Notes: generated by a model not told the origin, from the letters alone. Positions 8,250-19,535 are shown, counted from the first letter of the stretch. The stretch is 64,000 nucleotides of DNA from CAVVIG01 sp050249955 (GCA_050249955.1 JBFWPN010000007.1:124001-188000); one strand, 5' to 3'. Numbers and translations: made by a program.

Positions 8250-8255
8250 AGTATA
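8250..8255 (-). promoter_or_regulatory. Putative -10 element for the NHL lipoprotein gene
   Basis: TATACT on the minus strand, preceded by TG on the upstream side, about 49 nt before the ATG at 8201 in an otherwise GC-rich gap. No convincing -35 is visible. Weak support. Confidence 0.3.
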
Positions 8256-8323
8256 CACGGCTGCCGCCGGTTGCGGATGAAGTGGCTCAGTCGGACCCTG
8301 AAAATCTGCCGCCACCCCTCCGG

Positions 8324-10320
8324 TCAGGGCTGGCGGAACGTGGCCTTGAGGACCACGCTGCGCTGCACGAGCAGGCCGCCCGGCCACTCCTGGTGCCTGG
8401 CCCGGTTCACGTCCTGCCCCACGAGCGCGATCTCCACCCGTTCGGATGCCTGCCAGCCCAGTCGAACGCTCGCCGTGGTGTACGCCGCCACCGGCCCCGC
8501 GGCCAGGGCAGACACATGCCTCAGGCTCACGTCGAGCGCCAGCCGGAACGGCAGGTCGACGGCAGCCTGCGCCTGGAACTGGTGCCGCGGCGTGATCCCT
8601 TCGTAGCGACGCTCCTGCGACACGTCGATCGCCCCGGGGTCGCGCGTCACCACGGTCCGCGACCAGGCGTAGTTCACGGTGCCGCGCACGATCTCGATCG
8701 GTCGCACGTCGGCGGTCAGTTCCGCGCCGTACGCATGGCCGAACAGCCCGTTCCGGAACATGACCTCCAGCACGGTGTGCGGCGGCCCGGGCGCCACGGT
8801 CTCACTGTAGCTGCGTACGAACTCGGTACTGAGGACATCGTCGAGGCGGTTGTAGAAGGTCGACACGGTGAGGTAGGCCCGGGCCCCTGGGCGCACGCGA
8901 TAGCCAGCCTCGTAGGCGACCAGGGTTTCCGGCCGGAACCCCGGGTTCGGGACCAGCCGAACGAAGCTGGGCATCGCCGGATTGCTCAGGCTGGTGGTCG
9001 TGTAGTCGGTCTCCACACGCGACGGAGTACGCGCGGCCCTGGTCACCGACACGAAGACGGTGTGGTCGGCCGCCGGTGACCAGAGCAGCCGCGCACTCGG
9101 CTGTGCCACGAAGCCGCTATAGGCGTTGTGCTCGACCTTCGTGCCGAGGCTGGCACGAAGGCGATCACCCGCCAGCCTGATCTCGTCCTGCAGGAATGCC
9201 GTGAACAGGTTGTCGGTCCGTCGCGGCGGGAGGATCGCACTCGGGGCGACCGCGGCAATGAGGCCGCTGGTCACGCGGTAGCCGCCACCGAACGCCAGGC
9301 GGTGCCGTCCCCAGGGCCGTTCGGTCTGCTGGTAGTCGAGGTCCACGGTATCCCTGACCTCCCCGATCGGCGTCTCGCGCCGGACGGTCCGGTCGTAGAA
9401 CGCCTGCAGCTGGAAGCCACGGCCAGCGCCCGCCGCGCGGGACATCCGCGCCAGCACGTTGCCGCCAGAGAGCGGCGAATCGACGACGTCGGTCTCGCGG
9501 AAGGGGCTCACGTACGAGGTGCGCACGGCCACCTGCCCGAGCATCACGCGGTACGCATCACCCTGCACGGTCAGCAGGCGACCGTCCTGCCGTCGCCAGT
9601 CCGCACGTCCGCCCGCCTGCACCGTGCGGGTCCCCGCGTACGGCGTGCCGGTGTCCTGGTATTCCTGTGCCCGTCGGATCGCCCGCCCGTAGAACCGATA
9701 CGCCAGCGTCCCATCGGCCGACTGCCCACCGACACGCGCGCCGCCGGCCACGTGTCCGAAGGTGCCGCGCTCCGCGCTCGCCAGCACCCCCTGCGTCGTC
9801 GATGCCGGTTTCCGGACGATGTTGATGATCCCGTTGACGGCGTTGGCCCCCCACAGCGTGCCGCCCGGGCCCCGAATCACCTCGATCGGATCGATGTCCT
9901 CGAGCATGAGGTCCTGCACCTCCCAGTAGGTGCCGGCGAACAGCGGCGAGTAGACCGCCCGCCCGTCGATCAGCACGAGCATCGCGCGCGAGAGCCGGTC
10001 GGCGAAGCCGCGGATGCCGGTGGCCCACTTGCCGCCATCCAGTTGCGCCGCCTGCAATCCCGGCGCAAGCCTCAGCGCCTCCGGCAGCGACGTGGCACCC
10101 GATCGCCTGATGTCGTCGCCGGTGATGACGAACAGCGCGGCCGGGACGTCGCCGGTCTGTTCGGGCCGGCGCGTCACCGTCGACACTTCGATCTCGAGGA
10201 GTTGCTCGAGGCTCATGCGCTTGAGGTCGGCCGTCCCCTGCTGCCCCGCGTGCACCGACCGGGGCCACGCCAGGCAGGCACAGGCCAGCACACCCACGAG
10301 CGCGATACACCTGCCACTCG

Positions 10321-10333
<13 letters not shown>
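8324..10333 (-). CDS. TonB-dependent outer-membrane receptor
   Basis: 669 residues from GTG at 10333, which overlaps the upstream kinase gene by 13 nt. A signal peptide (about 1-30) is followed by the DLKRMSLEQLLEIEVSTVTRR segment typical of receptors encoded beside YfiR-family genes. The plug domain (about 55-170) carries VFVITGDDIRRSGA-like, PGLQAAQLDG, VLIDGRAVYSPLFAG and VIRGPGGTLWGANAVNGIINI signatures. The remaining ~490 residues are beta-barrel, ending in an aromatic/hydrophobic strand (VVLKATFRQP). Ligand unknown. As the last gene of a YfiR / CHASE8 hybrid kinase operon it may be either the sensor for or the target of that pathway. Confidence 0.9.
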
Positions 10334-12239
<1,906 letters not shown>

Positions 12240-12243
<4 letters not shown>

Positions 12244-12722
12244 CGCACGCCCCCTCGCACCGCCAGGGCCAGCCGCAGGAGCTGCGAGCTGATCCGGAGA
12301 CCGGTGCGGCGGGCCGCCGCCTCGTCGATCTCGAAACGCACGCGGCCGTTCACGACCCGCAGGCCGACCATGCCCCCCTCGTCCAGGAAACCCGGTGAAT
12401 CCCCGACCGTGAGGATCGGCCTGGCCGCTGCGGCCGCCAGCAACGGGTGGCGCCCCTCGGGCCTCGCAGGAAGGAACAGCAGGTGGCACTGCGGCACCTC
12501 CGCGGCCGACTCGATGCGGCGCAGTGCGAGCGGACGGCCGTTGGCCGTCTCGCCGGCAAGCAGCTCCGCGAGGTCGGCACCAAAGGGATCGGGCGCAGCC
12601 ACGCACACGTCGAGGGCCTGCCGCCCGTCGAGCACCTGGCGGGGCCACTCCACGAACTGCGGGAACTTGGAGACGAACGCCGCCTTGAGCCTCGCCTCGG
12701 GCACGACCTCGGCGCGCCCCAC
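12240..12722 (-). CDS. YfiR/DUF4154-family periplasmic protein (annotated start uncertain)
   Basis: 160 residues from GTG at 12722. Family features are the ARLKAAFVSKFPQFVEWP opening, DVCVAAPDPFG, CHLLFLPA, PILTVGDSPGF and the closing GMVGLRVVNGRVRFEID...RISSQLLRLA. In Pseudomonas YfiR is a periplasmic repressor that binds the CHASE8 domain of YfiN; here the next gene encodes a CHASE8 hybrid kinase, so it probably plays the same inhibitory role. From GTG the protein lacks a signal peptide. The in-frame codons just upstream encode a hydrophobic stretch (LRTLIAVLLSALPLVGRA) that looks like one, but no ATG, GTG or TTG precedes it before the upstream stop codon. A CTG start or a sequence error is possible. 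Confidence 0.82.
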
Positions 12723-12844
12723 CAGCGGCAGCGCCGACAGCAGGACGGCAATCAGCGTGCGAAGGGAGGTGTGTCGGGGGGTGGTCAGGCCGTGGGGTTG
12801 AGCAACCCGTATGCCCGGCCTGGAGCGGTTGACCTCGCCCCGGA

Positions 12845-12862
12845 GGCCCGCATCAGCGGGCC
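12845..12862. other. GC-rich hairpin downstream of the sigma/anti-sigma genes
   Basis: A perfect 7-bp stem (GGCCCGC / GCGGGCC) with ATCA loop, 56 nt beyond the anti-sigma stop codon and upstream of the YfiR operon. No T-tract follows on the minus strand, so an intrinsic terminator is not proven. The rest of the 195-nt gap (12723-12917) holds no gene I can support, apart from the possible YfiR signal peptide. Confidence 0.35.
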
Positions 12863-12917
12863 ATGCCTGAGGGTATAGACGTCAGTCTGGACGTGGGCGT
12901 GTATCGAAGCCCGACGC

Positions 12918-13181
12918 TCAGCCGTTGGTCTCGCGCAGGACGGACGCGAGGCGTGCCGCCACATCACCCGGGATCGGCTCGGGCTCGGCCATCCGGGAAC
13001 GGACCTCCTGCAGCAGGTGCTGGAACCCGGCCCCGAAACGCGCGCAGACATCGCAGGCGCCCACATGGGCCTCGACCTGTGCCTTCCGGCGACGGTCCAG
13101 TTCGCCGTCGAGGTACTCGCTCAGGCCGGCCAGGACCTCGGAACAGGTCAGCCCTCCCACGCGGCGTTCACCGGGAAGCAT
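12918..13181 (-). CDS. Zinc-finger (zf-HC2) anti-sigma factor, short soluble form
   Basis: 87 residues. The zf-HC2 pattern is visible as LTCSEVLAGLSEYLDGELD ... VEAHVGACDVCARF (His and CxxC around residues 39-46). A short amphipathic tail follows, and no membrane segment is present. It overlaps the end of the ECF sigma gene by 14 nt, the standard arrangement of a sigma factor with its cognate anti-sigma factor. Short ZAS proteins without a membrane anchor often respond to cytosolic redox or zinc (known for the family; not shown here). Confidence 0.85.
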   Translation of the reverse strand: MLPGERRVGGLTCSEVLAGLSEYLDGELDRRRKAQVEAHVGACDVCARFGAGFQHLLQEVRSRMAEPEPIPGDVAARLASVLRETNG

Positions 13182-13752
13182 GGCTCATCTCCTCCCTCAC
13201 GGCTGCTGCAAGCGCCATGCGGGCGCGGTGCAGGCGGCTCTTCATCGCAGCCAGGGTGAGGCCCAGCATCGAGGCGGTCTCTTCGCCCGACATCCCCTCG
13301 AGATCGCGCAACGTGATGATCTCGCGGTCCTCGACCGGCAGCGACGCCAGTGCCGATGCGAGCCGCGCGGACTGCTCGCGCGACAGGACCTCATCCTCCG
13401 GGCTCGGTCCTCCCCAGCCCGCACGCAACCCGAGATCGTCGAGCGGCGTCGGATCGATCCTGTGGCGGGCGTCGCGCGCGCGCCGCCCGACGGCGGTGTT
13501 CCGCGCGATGGTGAGCAGCCACGTCCGGACACTGGCCTCCGCCCGGAACGACCCGATCGACCGCCACGCCGCGAGGAATGTCTGCTGCAGCACATCCTCC
13601 GCATCGTCACGGCTCCGGGTCACCAGGTGCGCCAGCCGGAAGACGTGCGCCTGGTGCCGCGTCACGAGCACGCCGAACGCGTCGCGGTCGCCGCTGGCCG
13701 CACGGGCCGCCAGCAGGGCGTCGGTCAGTTCCTGGTCGGTGTCACCGGACAC
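13168..13752 (-). CDS. ECF-type RNA polymerase sigma factor
   Basis: 194 residues from GTG at 13752; the longer open frame upstream is excluded because it runs through the DUF2892 gene. Sigma-2 is seen as FGVLVTRHQAHVFRLAHLVTRSRDDAEDVLQQTFLAAWRSI (region 2.2, about 27-67) with region 2.4 VRTWLLTIARNTA; sigma-4 as LASLPVEDREIITLRDLEGMSGEETASMLG...AMKSRLHRARMAL. It overlaps the DUF2892 gene by 28 nt at its start and the anti-sigma gene by 14 nt at its end, so the three genes are probably one transcript. Confidence 0.92.
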   Translation of the reverse strand: MSGDTDQELTDALLAARAASGDRDAFGVLVTRHQAHVFRLAHLVTRSRDDAEDVLQQTFLAAWRSIGSFRAEASVRTWLLTIARNTAVGRRARDARHRIDPTPLDDLGLRAGWGGPSPEDEVLSREQSARLASALASLPVEDREIITLRDLEGMSGEETASMLGLTLAAMKSRLHRARMALAAAVREEMSHASR

Positions 13753-13937
13753 GTCGAGAATCCCAGGGCAGTGTAGATCGGGCAGCTGCCGAGGATCCCG
13801 GTGAGGAGCGGCACGGCGCCAATGTAGCCCCAGGCTCCGAGCATCCCGGCGGCCGCCGCGCCGATCAGGCCGGCGCCAAGGACGATGCGGACGATGCGCT
13901 CGATCGGGTGTTCGTTGGTCTTCAGCAGGCTGCCCAT
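13725..13937 (-). CDS. DUF2892-family small inner-membrane protein (YgaP-like)
   Basis: 70 residues with a good GGGAGGA site 4 nt before the ATG. The N-terminus KTNEHPIERIVRIVLGAGLIGAA and a second membrane helix (GYIGAVPLLTGILGSCPIYTALG) match DUF2892, where the closing G-x-C-P-x-Y-x-x-x-G motif is typical. E. coli YgaP carries this domain behind a rhodanese; stand-alone copies are common and of unknown function. It is first in a three-gene overlap with an ECF sigma and zinc-finger anti-sigma factor, which hints at a link to thiol or sulfur stress (inference). Confidence 0.88.
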   Translation of the reverse strand: MGSLLKTNEHPIERIVRIVLGAGLIGAAAAGMLGAWGYIGAVPLLTGILGSCPIYTALGFSTCPVTPTRN

Positions 13938-14027
13938 GATGTCCTCCCGCGCATGACTGCGCTGTCTGGAGGAATAGAGTGGCCTGCCGGAAAAAGGATT
14001 CAGCCCGGCCGGCGGCCGGGCACGTCG

Positions 14028-15974
14028 CTAGTCGGGCTGCTTGGTGGCGAACGCCAGGATGTCGTCGAGGGAACGCTGCTCGGTCACGCGCGGGGCGTGC
14101 CGAATCACCTGCTCCAGCGTGGTCCAGCCGAGGAGCGCCTTGGCAATGCCGTCCTCCTGCAACCCGTACAGGTTGACCGCCTTCAGGGCATGGTGCCGGA
14201 TCTCGTGCGCGGAACGCTTCTCGAGCACCATCTCCCGGATCGATCCGTTGATCATGAGCAGCTCGTAGAGCCCCACACGACCGCGGTAGCCGGTCTTGTT
14301 GCACTTGTGGCAGCCCACGCCCTTGTAGAACGTGTGCCGCTTCACGTCCTCAGGGTTGAGTTCGAGCGTGCGCATCTCGTAGGCGGTCGGCTCGTAGGTG
14401 ACCTTGCAGTCCGGGCAGATGCGCCGCGCCAGCCGCTGGGCGACGACGCAGACGACGGTGGACGAGATCAGGAAGGTCTCGATGTCCATGTCCAGCAGCC
14501 GGATCAGGCTCCCGATCGAGTCTTCCGTGTGGAACGTGGCGAACACCTTGTGCCCGGTCAGCGCCGCCTCGATGGCGATGCTGGCCGTCGTGCGGTCGCG
14601 GATCTCGCCGACCACGATGACGTTCGGGTCCTGGCGGACGATCTCGCGGAGTGTCTTCTCGAAGTCGCGGCCGGCGGCCGGATCGATGGAGCACTGGACG
14701 AGGCCGTCCACGAGGTACTCGACCGGATCCTCGGCCGTGATGATCTTCACGCCCGGCTTGTTGCTGTAGTTGATCGAGCTGTACAGCGACGTCGTCTTGC
14801 CCGACCCGGTGGGTCCGGTGAACAGCACCACGCCGGTGGGCACCTCGAGCACGGAGTCCTTGTAACGCTGCAGCAGCGCGGGCAGCATGCCGAGCTTCTC
14901 GATCGGCAGGACTCCGGTGGCCTTGTGCAGCAGCCGGATGACGATGTTCTCGCCGTGGATGGTGACGTAGATCGACACCCGCATGTCGACCGACTCGTCG
15001 CCGTGCTTGTAGAGGATGCGGCCGCCCTGGTGCCGGCGGCGCTCGGCGAGGTCCGCATTGCACAGCACCTTCACGCGGCTGGCAATCTTGGGGGCGAGGT
15101 ACAGCGGCACGTCGGTGCGGTGGACCAGCTCGCCGTCTATGCGGTAGCGGATGCGCACGCGGTTCGACATCGGCTCGATGTGGATGTCGCTGGCCCGGTC
15201 GCGGATGGCGCGCGTGAACAGGTAGTCGACGATGGCGACGACGTTGTCCTCGCCGGGTTCGGCGCCGGCGCGGGAGGGGCGGTGGAAGTGCTCGAAGTCG
15301 GCAATCGCCTGGAGGATGGCCTCCTTGGGGCCGACCGCCAGTTCGACCGGCATCTTCAGCATTTGGCTGAAGTCCTTCACCAGGTCGTTGCGCGTAGGGT
15401 CGGGTGTCACCACCGTGGCCACCTTGCCGTCGGTGAAGACCGGGATGGCCTCCTTCGACTTCAGGTAGGGGACCGACACCTTCTTCAGCAGGCTCACGTC
15501 GATCAGCGTGAAGTCCGGCTCGATGTAGGCCTTGTCGAAGTGGTACGACAGGGCGAGCAGCAGCTGCCGCTCGGCGACGAACTCCTTCAGCAGGGCGATC
15601 TCGCCAATCCGGCGGCCGTGGTGGCTCTTCTGGTACCGGAGGCACTCGTCCAGTTGCTCAGGGGTGAGGAGGTCGAGCAGCACGAGGAGGCCGCCGAACG
15701 GGTATTCGGACCCGTGCGCCTTGACCGTCTCGTGGATGCGCTGCTCGGAGGTGAACCGCTCCTCGATGAGGATCTGTCCCAGCTTCCGGTGCTGCCGGGC
15801 CGTGCGCTGCCGTTCGAGCGCCAGTTCCAGCTGGCGTGGGGTGATGACACCATCGTTGACCAGCAGTTCGCCCAGTGTCGGCAGCTTGCGGGGACCCTTG
15901 TGCGGGGCGGCGTCGGGTGTGCTGGAATCGTGACCGGCGTGGGTGTCGGCTGGGGGCAGCGTGTCAGGGAGCAT
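14028..15974 (-). CDS. pilB: PilB/GspE-type assembly ATPase of type IV pilus or type II secretion
   Basis: 648 residues, longer than typical PilB because of two N-terminal MshEN-like segments: LGELLVNDGVITPRQLELALERQ (about 34-56) and another around 100-140. The core has Walker A GPTGSGKTT (about 393-401), Asp box ITAEDPVEY, Walker B VIVVGEIRDRTTA, His box TFHTEDS, and the tetracysteine zinc motif CPDC...CHKC. MshEN domains bind cyclic di-GMP in MshE. No pilC, pilT, pilin or secretin gene is in the window, so the ATPase is detached from its machinery. It is transcribed alone, with a 213-nt upstream gap. Confidence 0.88.
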   Translation of the reverse strand: MLPDTLPPADTHAGHDSSTPDAAPHKGPRKLPTLGELLVNDGVITPRQLELALERQRTARQHRKLGQILIEERFTSEQRIHETVKAHGSEYPFGGLLVLLDLLTPEQLDECLRYQKSHHGRRIGEIALLKEFVAERQLLLALSYHFDKAYIEPDFTLIDVSLLKKVSVPYLKSKEAIPVFTDGKVATVVTPDPTRNDLVKDFSQMLKMPVELAVGPKEAILQAIADFEHFHRPSRAGAEPGEDNVVAIVDYLFTRAIRDRASDIHIEPMSNRVRIRYRIDGELVHRTDVPLYLAPKIASRVKVLCNADLAERRRHQGGRILYKHGDESVDMRVSIYVTIHGENIVIRLLHKATGVLPIEKLGMLPALLQRYKDSVLEVPTGVVLFTGPTGSGKTTSLYSSINYSNKPGVKIITAEDPVEYLVDGLVQCSIDPAAGRDFEKTLREIVRQDPNVIVVGEIRDRTTASIAIEAALTGHKVFATFHTEDSIGSLIRLLDMDIETFLISSTVVCVVAQRLARRICPDCKVTYEPTAYEMRTLELNPEDVKRHTFYKGVGCHKCNKTGYRGRVGLYELLMINGSIREMVLEKRSAHEIRHHALKAVNLYGLQEDGIAKALLGWTTLEQVIRHAPRVTEQRSLDDILAFATKQPD

Positions 15975-16128
15975 GACGTACGGTTAATCGGTCCCTGCAT
16001 GGGGCACCATTAGCCAGCTCGACAGGGAACGGGCCGAAGTGCACGCAACGGCACGTTGTGGAGCCGACGGGGTGTCCGCGGGCAACGAAACGTACGTATG
16101 CGCAGCCCGATGGCGCCGTACATGGCGC

Positions 16129-16161
16129 GGGGCAGGCCGGCATCGTGCGCCGGTCTGCCCC
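16129..16161. other. Long GC-rich hairpin downstream of the DUF11 gene
   Basis: 13-nt arms (16129-16141 and 16149-16161) pair with a single mismatch around a 7-nt loop, 27 nt after the DUF11-protein stop codon. It probably acts as a transcript-end stem, although no U-tract follows on the minus strand. The rest of 15975-16128 shows no gene. Confidence 0.45.
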
Positions 16162-16187
16162 GTGGCCGGATGGACTGGTGGGTCGGG

Positions 16188-18422
16188 CTAGAACTTCACG
16201 CGGACGCCGCCCCAGAACTGGTAGTTGTTCGCGATGTCGCCAGCCTCGCGGAGGAGCCAGCGCCCTTCACCCACGAAGTGGGTCGGGTGCGAGGGGTGGA
16301 CGCCGAGCGGCACACCGAAGTGCACCAGAGCCGAGGGGGTGATGGTGTCGCTGTGGAACAGGTCCCACATCGAGAGGCCGCCTCCGATGAAGGCGCCACC
16401 CTGGCGCCGCAGGTACTTGTTCGCTTCGACGTCGAGCAGCACCTGGTGCTCACGCACCTTGTCGTCGGCCTGGACCACGCTCATCGCGAGGCCGGCCTTC
16501 GCGGCCAGCTCCCAGTTGTTCTTCAGCTGCTTGGCCATCCCGATGTCGAAGCCGAACATCGGCGAGCACTGCGCGAAGTCGACGCCGCCGCGCGGGCCGA
16601 CGTTCGACACCACCGGGGTACCGGCGAGGGTCGACACGCCGTCGATCGGCCGCACGCGGCGATCCTTGCCGAAGAAGCCGTCGACGAAGAAGTTGAAGCT
16701 CGGGTCGCACGTCAACTCGCCGCTGTCCTTCGCCGAGAAGCCGCCGTCGGCCGTAGCCATGGCCTCGAGGTTGGGCTGTGCCTGGCAGGCGCTGCGCGGC
16801 GTCTTCGCCGTGCTCGACACCTTCACGGTCACGGCCTTGCCGGGCGCGATCGAGCCCAGGCTGCAGCTCAGCGCGCTCTTGCGCGTGCCACCCAGCTCGC
16901 AGGTGCCGGCATCGGTGGTGACGCTGTCCCAGGTGAGGCCGCCATTGACGGGCAGCGTGTCGCTCAGCCGGACGTTCGCCGCCGGGCTCGCGCCCGCCGG
17001 CGCGTCGTTGCTCACGACGATGGTGAAGCTCGCCTGGCCACCCTGGCGGAACGTGTCGCCATCAGGGCTCTTCTTGACGCTCAGCTGCGGCGGGGCGCAG
17101 TTCGCGGTGGCCGACGCCTGCACCGGCGCGAGCCCCTGCGCGTTCAGCGTGGCCGTGTTCGCCTGCGCGACGCAGGCCGCAACCGGCGCGGGACGGCTCG
17201 TGACGGTGACGACCACGTTGCGCGTGGCGGCCAGCGTGCCGAGGTCGCACTGCAGCGTCGCATTGCCCGCGCCGCTCAGGCGGCAGGTGGACGGCGTGGC
17301 CGACGCCCACTCGAGCCCGCCGTTGGTCGGCAGGGTGTCGGTGAGCACCACGCGGGAGGCGGCACTGCCCCCGGCGGGCGCCTCGTTGGCCACGGTCATC
17401 GTGAAGACCGCCGGACTCCCGATCACGAACGGCTCCGTCCGCTTGGCGAGACGCAGCACCGGTGGGACGCACACGGAGGTGGCGCTGCCCTGTGCGGGCG
17501 CTGCATCGGTGGCGGTGGCACGGGCGGTGTTCTGCAGTTCGCGGCAGGCGTCGAACGGGGTCGACGGCGTGCCGGTGACCACCACGCTCTTCGACACCTG
17601 CGCGGCGAGCGTACCGAACGAGCAGGACAGGTTCAGGCCGGACAGGCTGCAGCCCTGGGCCGAGGTCGGCGCGAGCGCCCAGGCGAAGCCGCGGTCGGGC
17701 AGCGTGTCGGTGAGCGTGACGTTGTCGGCCGCGCGCGATCCGTTCGGGCCACTGTTGCTGACCGTGATCGTGAAGGTGACCGGGGCGCCGAACGGCACCT
17801 TCCCCTGCTGGGCCACCTTGTTCACGCGCAGGTCGACCGGTTCGGTGATGCTCAGGTTGCCGCACGGCTTCGGGATGAGGATCACGTAGCTGCGGCCGCG
17901 CGAGTAGGCGCGGAAGATGAACGCCTCGAACGGCGCATCACCCGCCCAGCGGAAGTTCCGGATGATTCCCGGGGTGCGGCCATCGGGACGGTACGCCATC
18001 CAGGGCAGCGTGCCGCCAGCGGCAAAGGTGCACTCCACCAGTTCGCCCTCGCCGGGCGCCTCGAGCGTGCACTCGCCACCCTTGCGCTGGGTCGAGAAGC
18101 CTCCACGCATGGTCGTCAGCACGTCGGCGGCAACGAGGTTCGCGTCGGCAACGCGCGCCTGCACCAGGATGCGCCGGATGTCGTTCTGCATGCCGCGCGC
18201 TTCGGCCATGCGCCGGAGGCTGGCCGCGTCGGTCAGCGTCTCGAGGCGACCCGGCTGGCCCACACGCCGCTGGGGAAAGGGGAAGAAGGAAGTCGTGCCG
18301 GTGCCAAGGCTCGTGACGTCTTTATAAACGGGTGCCCGTTGCGTCTGGGCGGAAGCGGTCGCGGCGGACGCCGCGAGTGCGGCCGTGAAGGCACACACGA
18401 GGAAACGTCGGATGGTCGTCAA
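16188..18422 (-). CDS. Large exported protein with DUF11 repeats and a C-terminal barrel-like domain
   Basis: 744 residues from TTG at 18422, chosen because GGAG precedes it at 9 nt and it opens a clean signal peptide (TTIRRFLVCAFTAALAASAATASA). An N-terminal region of about 180 residues is followed by three DUF11-type immunoglobulin-like repeats (about 205-325, 330-445, 450-570), recognisable by repeated VTFTITVSNSGP / VFTMTVANEAP / SFTIVVSNDAP and VTLTDTLP / VVLTDTLP / VRLSDTLP. The last ~160 residues (MFGFDIGMAKQLKNNWELAAKAG ... NYQFWGGVRVKF) alternate hydrophobic and polar residues and end in Phe, like an outer-membrane barrel. Probably surface-exposed; function unknown. Confidence 0.78.
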   Translation of the reverse strand: MTTIRRFLVCAFTAALAASAATASAQTQRAPVYKDVTSLGTGTTSFFPFPQRRVGQPGRLETLTDAASLRRMAEARGMQNDIRRILVQARVADANLVAADVLTTMRGGFSTQRKGGECTLEAPGEGELVECTFAAGGTLPWMAYRPDGRTPGIIRNFRWAGDAPFEAFIFRAYSRGRSYVILIPKPCGNLSITEPVDLRVNKVAQQGKVPFGAPVTFTITVSNSGPNGSRAADNVTLTDTLPDRGFAWALAPTSAQGCSLSGLNLSCSFGTLAAQVSKSVVVTGTPSTPFDACRELQNTARATATDAAPAQGSATSVCVPPVLRLAKRTEPFVIGSPAVFTMTVANEAPAGGSAASRVVLTDTLPTNGGLEWASATPSTCRLSGAGNATLQCDLGTLAATRNVVVTVTSRPAPVAACVAQANTATLNAQGLAPVQASATANCAPPQLSVKKSPDGDTFRQGGQASFTIVVSNDAPAGASPAANVRLSDTLPVNGGLTWDSVTTDAGTCELGGTRKSALSCSLGSIAPGKAVTVKVSSTAKTPRSACQAQPNLEAMATADGGFSAKDSGELTCDPSFNFFVDGFFGKDRRVRPIDGVSTLAGTPVVSNVGPRGGVDFAQCSPMFGFDIGMAKQLKNNWELAAKAGLAMSVVQADDKVREHQVLLDVEANKYLRRQGGAFIGGGLSMWDLFHSDTITPSALVHFGVPLGVHPSHPTHFVGEGRWLLREAGDIANNYQFWGGVRVKF

Positions 18423-18595
18423 CTGAATGCTCCAGAGGAATCGGCTCACTACCGATGAGCTCGATTCGCATCGTAGCACGCAGCCCGGCGCACGGCCCTC
18501 CGGCGCCTGCGCGACATCAGGCGTCATTCACCGGCACACGCCGCCTGTCGGGGCGACCGGTTGCAGCAGCGGCCGCACGCGGGTAGCGTTGACCG

Positions 18596-19450
18596 GTGAG
18601 CCACTCGCTGCCGGCCCTGGCCGGGCTCCTCGCCGCCATGCTGTCGTTCCAGGTGGGAGCCTCGCTCGCCAAGCAGTCGATGGCCCTGGTCGGTGCCCCA
18701 GGCACCACCGCCATGCGCATCGGGATCTCGGCGTTGATCCTGTGTGCGGTCCAGCGGCCGTGGCGCACGCTCCCGGCCCGCCGCCACCTGCCGCTGCTCC
18801 TCGCGTACGGCCTCTCGCTCGGCACGATGAACTTCGTCTTCTACCAGGCGATCAGGACCATTCCGCTTGGCGTCGCCGTCGGCCTGGAGTTCACCGGCCC
18901 CCTGGCCGTGGCGCTGCTCGGGTCGCGGCAGAAGCTCGATTTCCTGTGGCTGGCGCTCGCCATCCTTGGCGTGGGCCTGCTGCTCCCCTTCTCGTGGTCC
19001 GGCAGCGCCCTGGACACCACCGGCGTCCTGTTCGCCCTGGCCGCCGGTCTTTGCTGGGCCCTCTACATCGTCTTCGGCCAGCGCGCCGGTCACGCACTCG
19101 GCAGCGCCGCACCGACCTGGGGCATGACCATTGCCGCCTGCGAGATCGTGCCGATCGGACTGGCCGATGCCGGATGGTCGCTGTTCTCGGCCAGTGTCCT
19201 GCCGCTCGGCGTGGGCGTGGCCATCCTCTCGAGCGCGGTGCCCTACACCCTGGAGATGGTGGCGCTGCGGCGGCTGACGGCGAAGACCTACGGCACCCTC
19301 ATGAGCCTCGAACCGGCCCTCGCCGCGCTCGCCGGTCTGGCGCTCCTCGGCGAACGGCTGTCGGCGACGCAGTGGTCGGGCATTGCCGCGGTCATGATCG
19401 CGTCGGTCGGCACGCTCGGCCACGAGCCCACCAGCGACCAGGTGCCGTAG
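18596..19450 (+). CDS. EamA-family exporter, RhtA-like (threonine/homoserine type)
   Basis: 284 residues with ten predicted membrane helices in two EamA repeats. Family phrases include SFQVGASLAKQ, TMNFVFYQAIRTIPLGVAVGLEFTGPLAVAL in the first half and SSAVPYTLEMVALRRLTAKTYGTLMSLEPALAALAGLALLGE in the second; these are close to E. coli RhtA (YbiF), which exports threonine and homoserine. Substrate here is inferred only. The start is GTG at 18596. It is transcribed alone, divergent from the DUF11 protein gene. Confidence 0.88.
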   Translation: MSHSLPALAGLLAAMLSFQVGASLAKQSMALVGAPGTTAMRIGISALILCAVQRPWRTLPARRHLPLLLAYGLSLGTMNFVFYQAIRTIPLGVAVGLEFTGPLAVALLGSRQKLDFLWLALAILGVGLLLPFSWSGSALDTTGVLFALAAGLCWALYIVFGQRAGHALGSAAPTWGMTIAACEIVPIGLADAGWSLFSASVLPLGVGVAILSSAVPYTLEMVALRRLTAKTYGTLMSLEPALAALAGLALLGERLSATQWSGIAAVMIASVGTLGHEPTSDQVP

Positions 19451-19517
19451 AGCGGAACGCAACCGCGCGAAACCCGACCTCGGGGGTCGCCAGCGGCCGA
19501 CCTCTGCCCGGGCAGGT

Positions 19518-19535
19518 ATTACAGAACTCTTACAG
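19518..19535 (-). promoter_or_regulatory. Pho-box-like tandem repeat upstream of the desaturase
   Basis: Read on the minus strand this is CTGTAAG-AGTT-CTGTAAT: two 7-nt direct repeats with a 4-nt spacer. That is the geometry of PhoB/OmpR-family boxes, with CTGTAA replacing CTGTCA. It lies about 76 nt before the desaturase start. The response regulator at 21395 is of this family and is a candidate binder. The same CTTACA/TGTAAG half-site recurs at 32671 and 40249. Confidence 0.45.

Noticed and set aside
13578..16013. 811-residue plus-strand open frame opposite the PilB-like gene
   Set aside because: Antisense shadow of a GC-rich gene: no domains, His/Val/Asp-rich composition, and the minus strand encodes a complete PilB with all motifs.
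16056..18458. 800-residue plus-strand frame opposite the DUF11 protein
   Set aside because: Arg/Gly/Ala-rich shadow without features; the minus strand carries a signal peptide and repeats.
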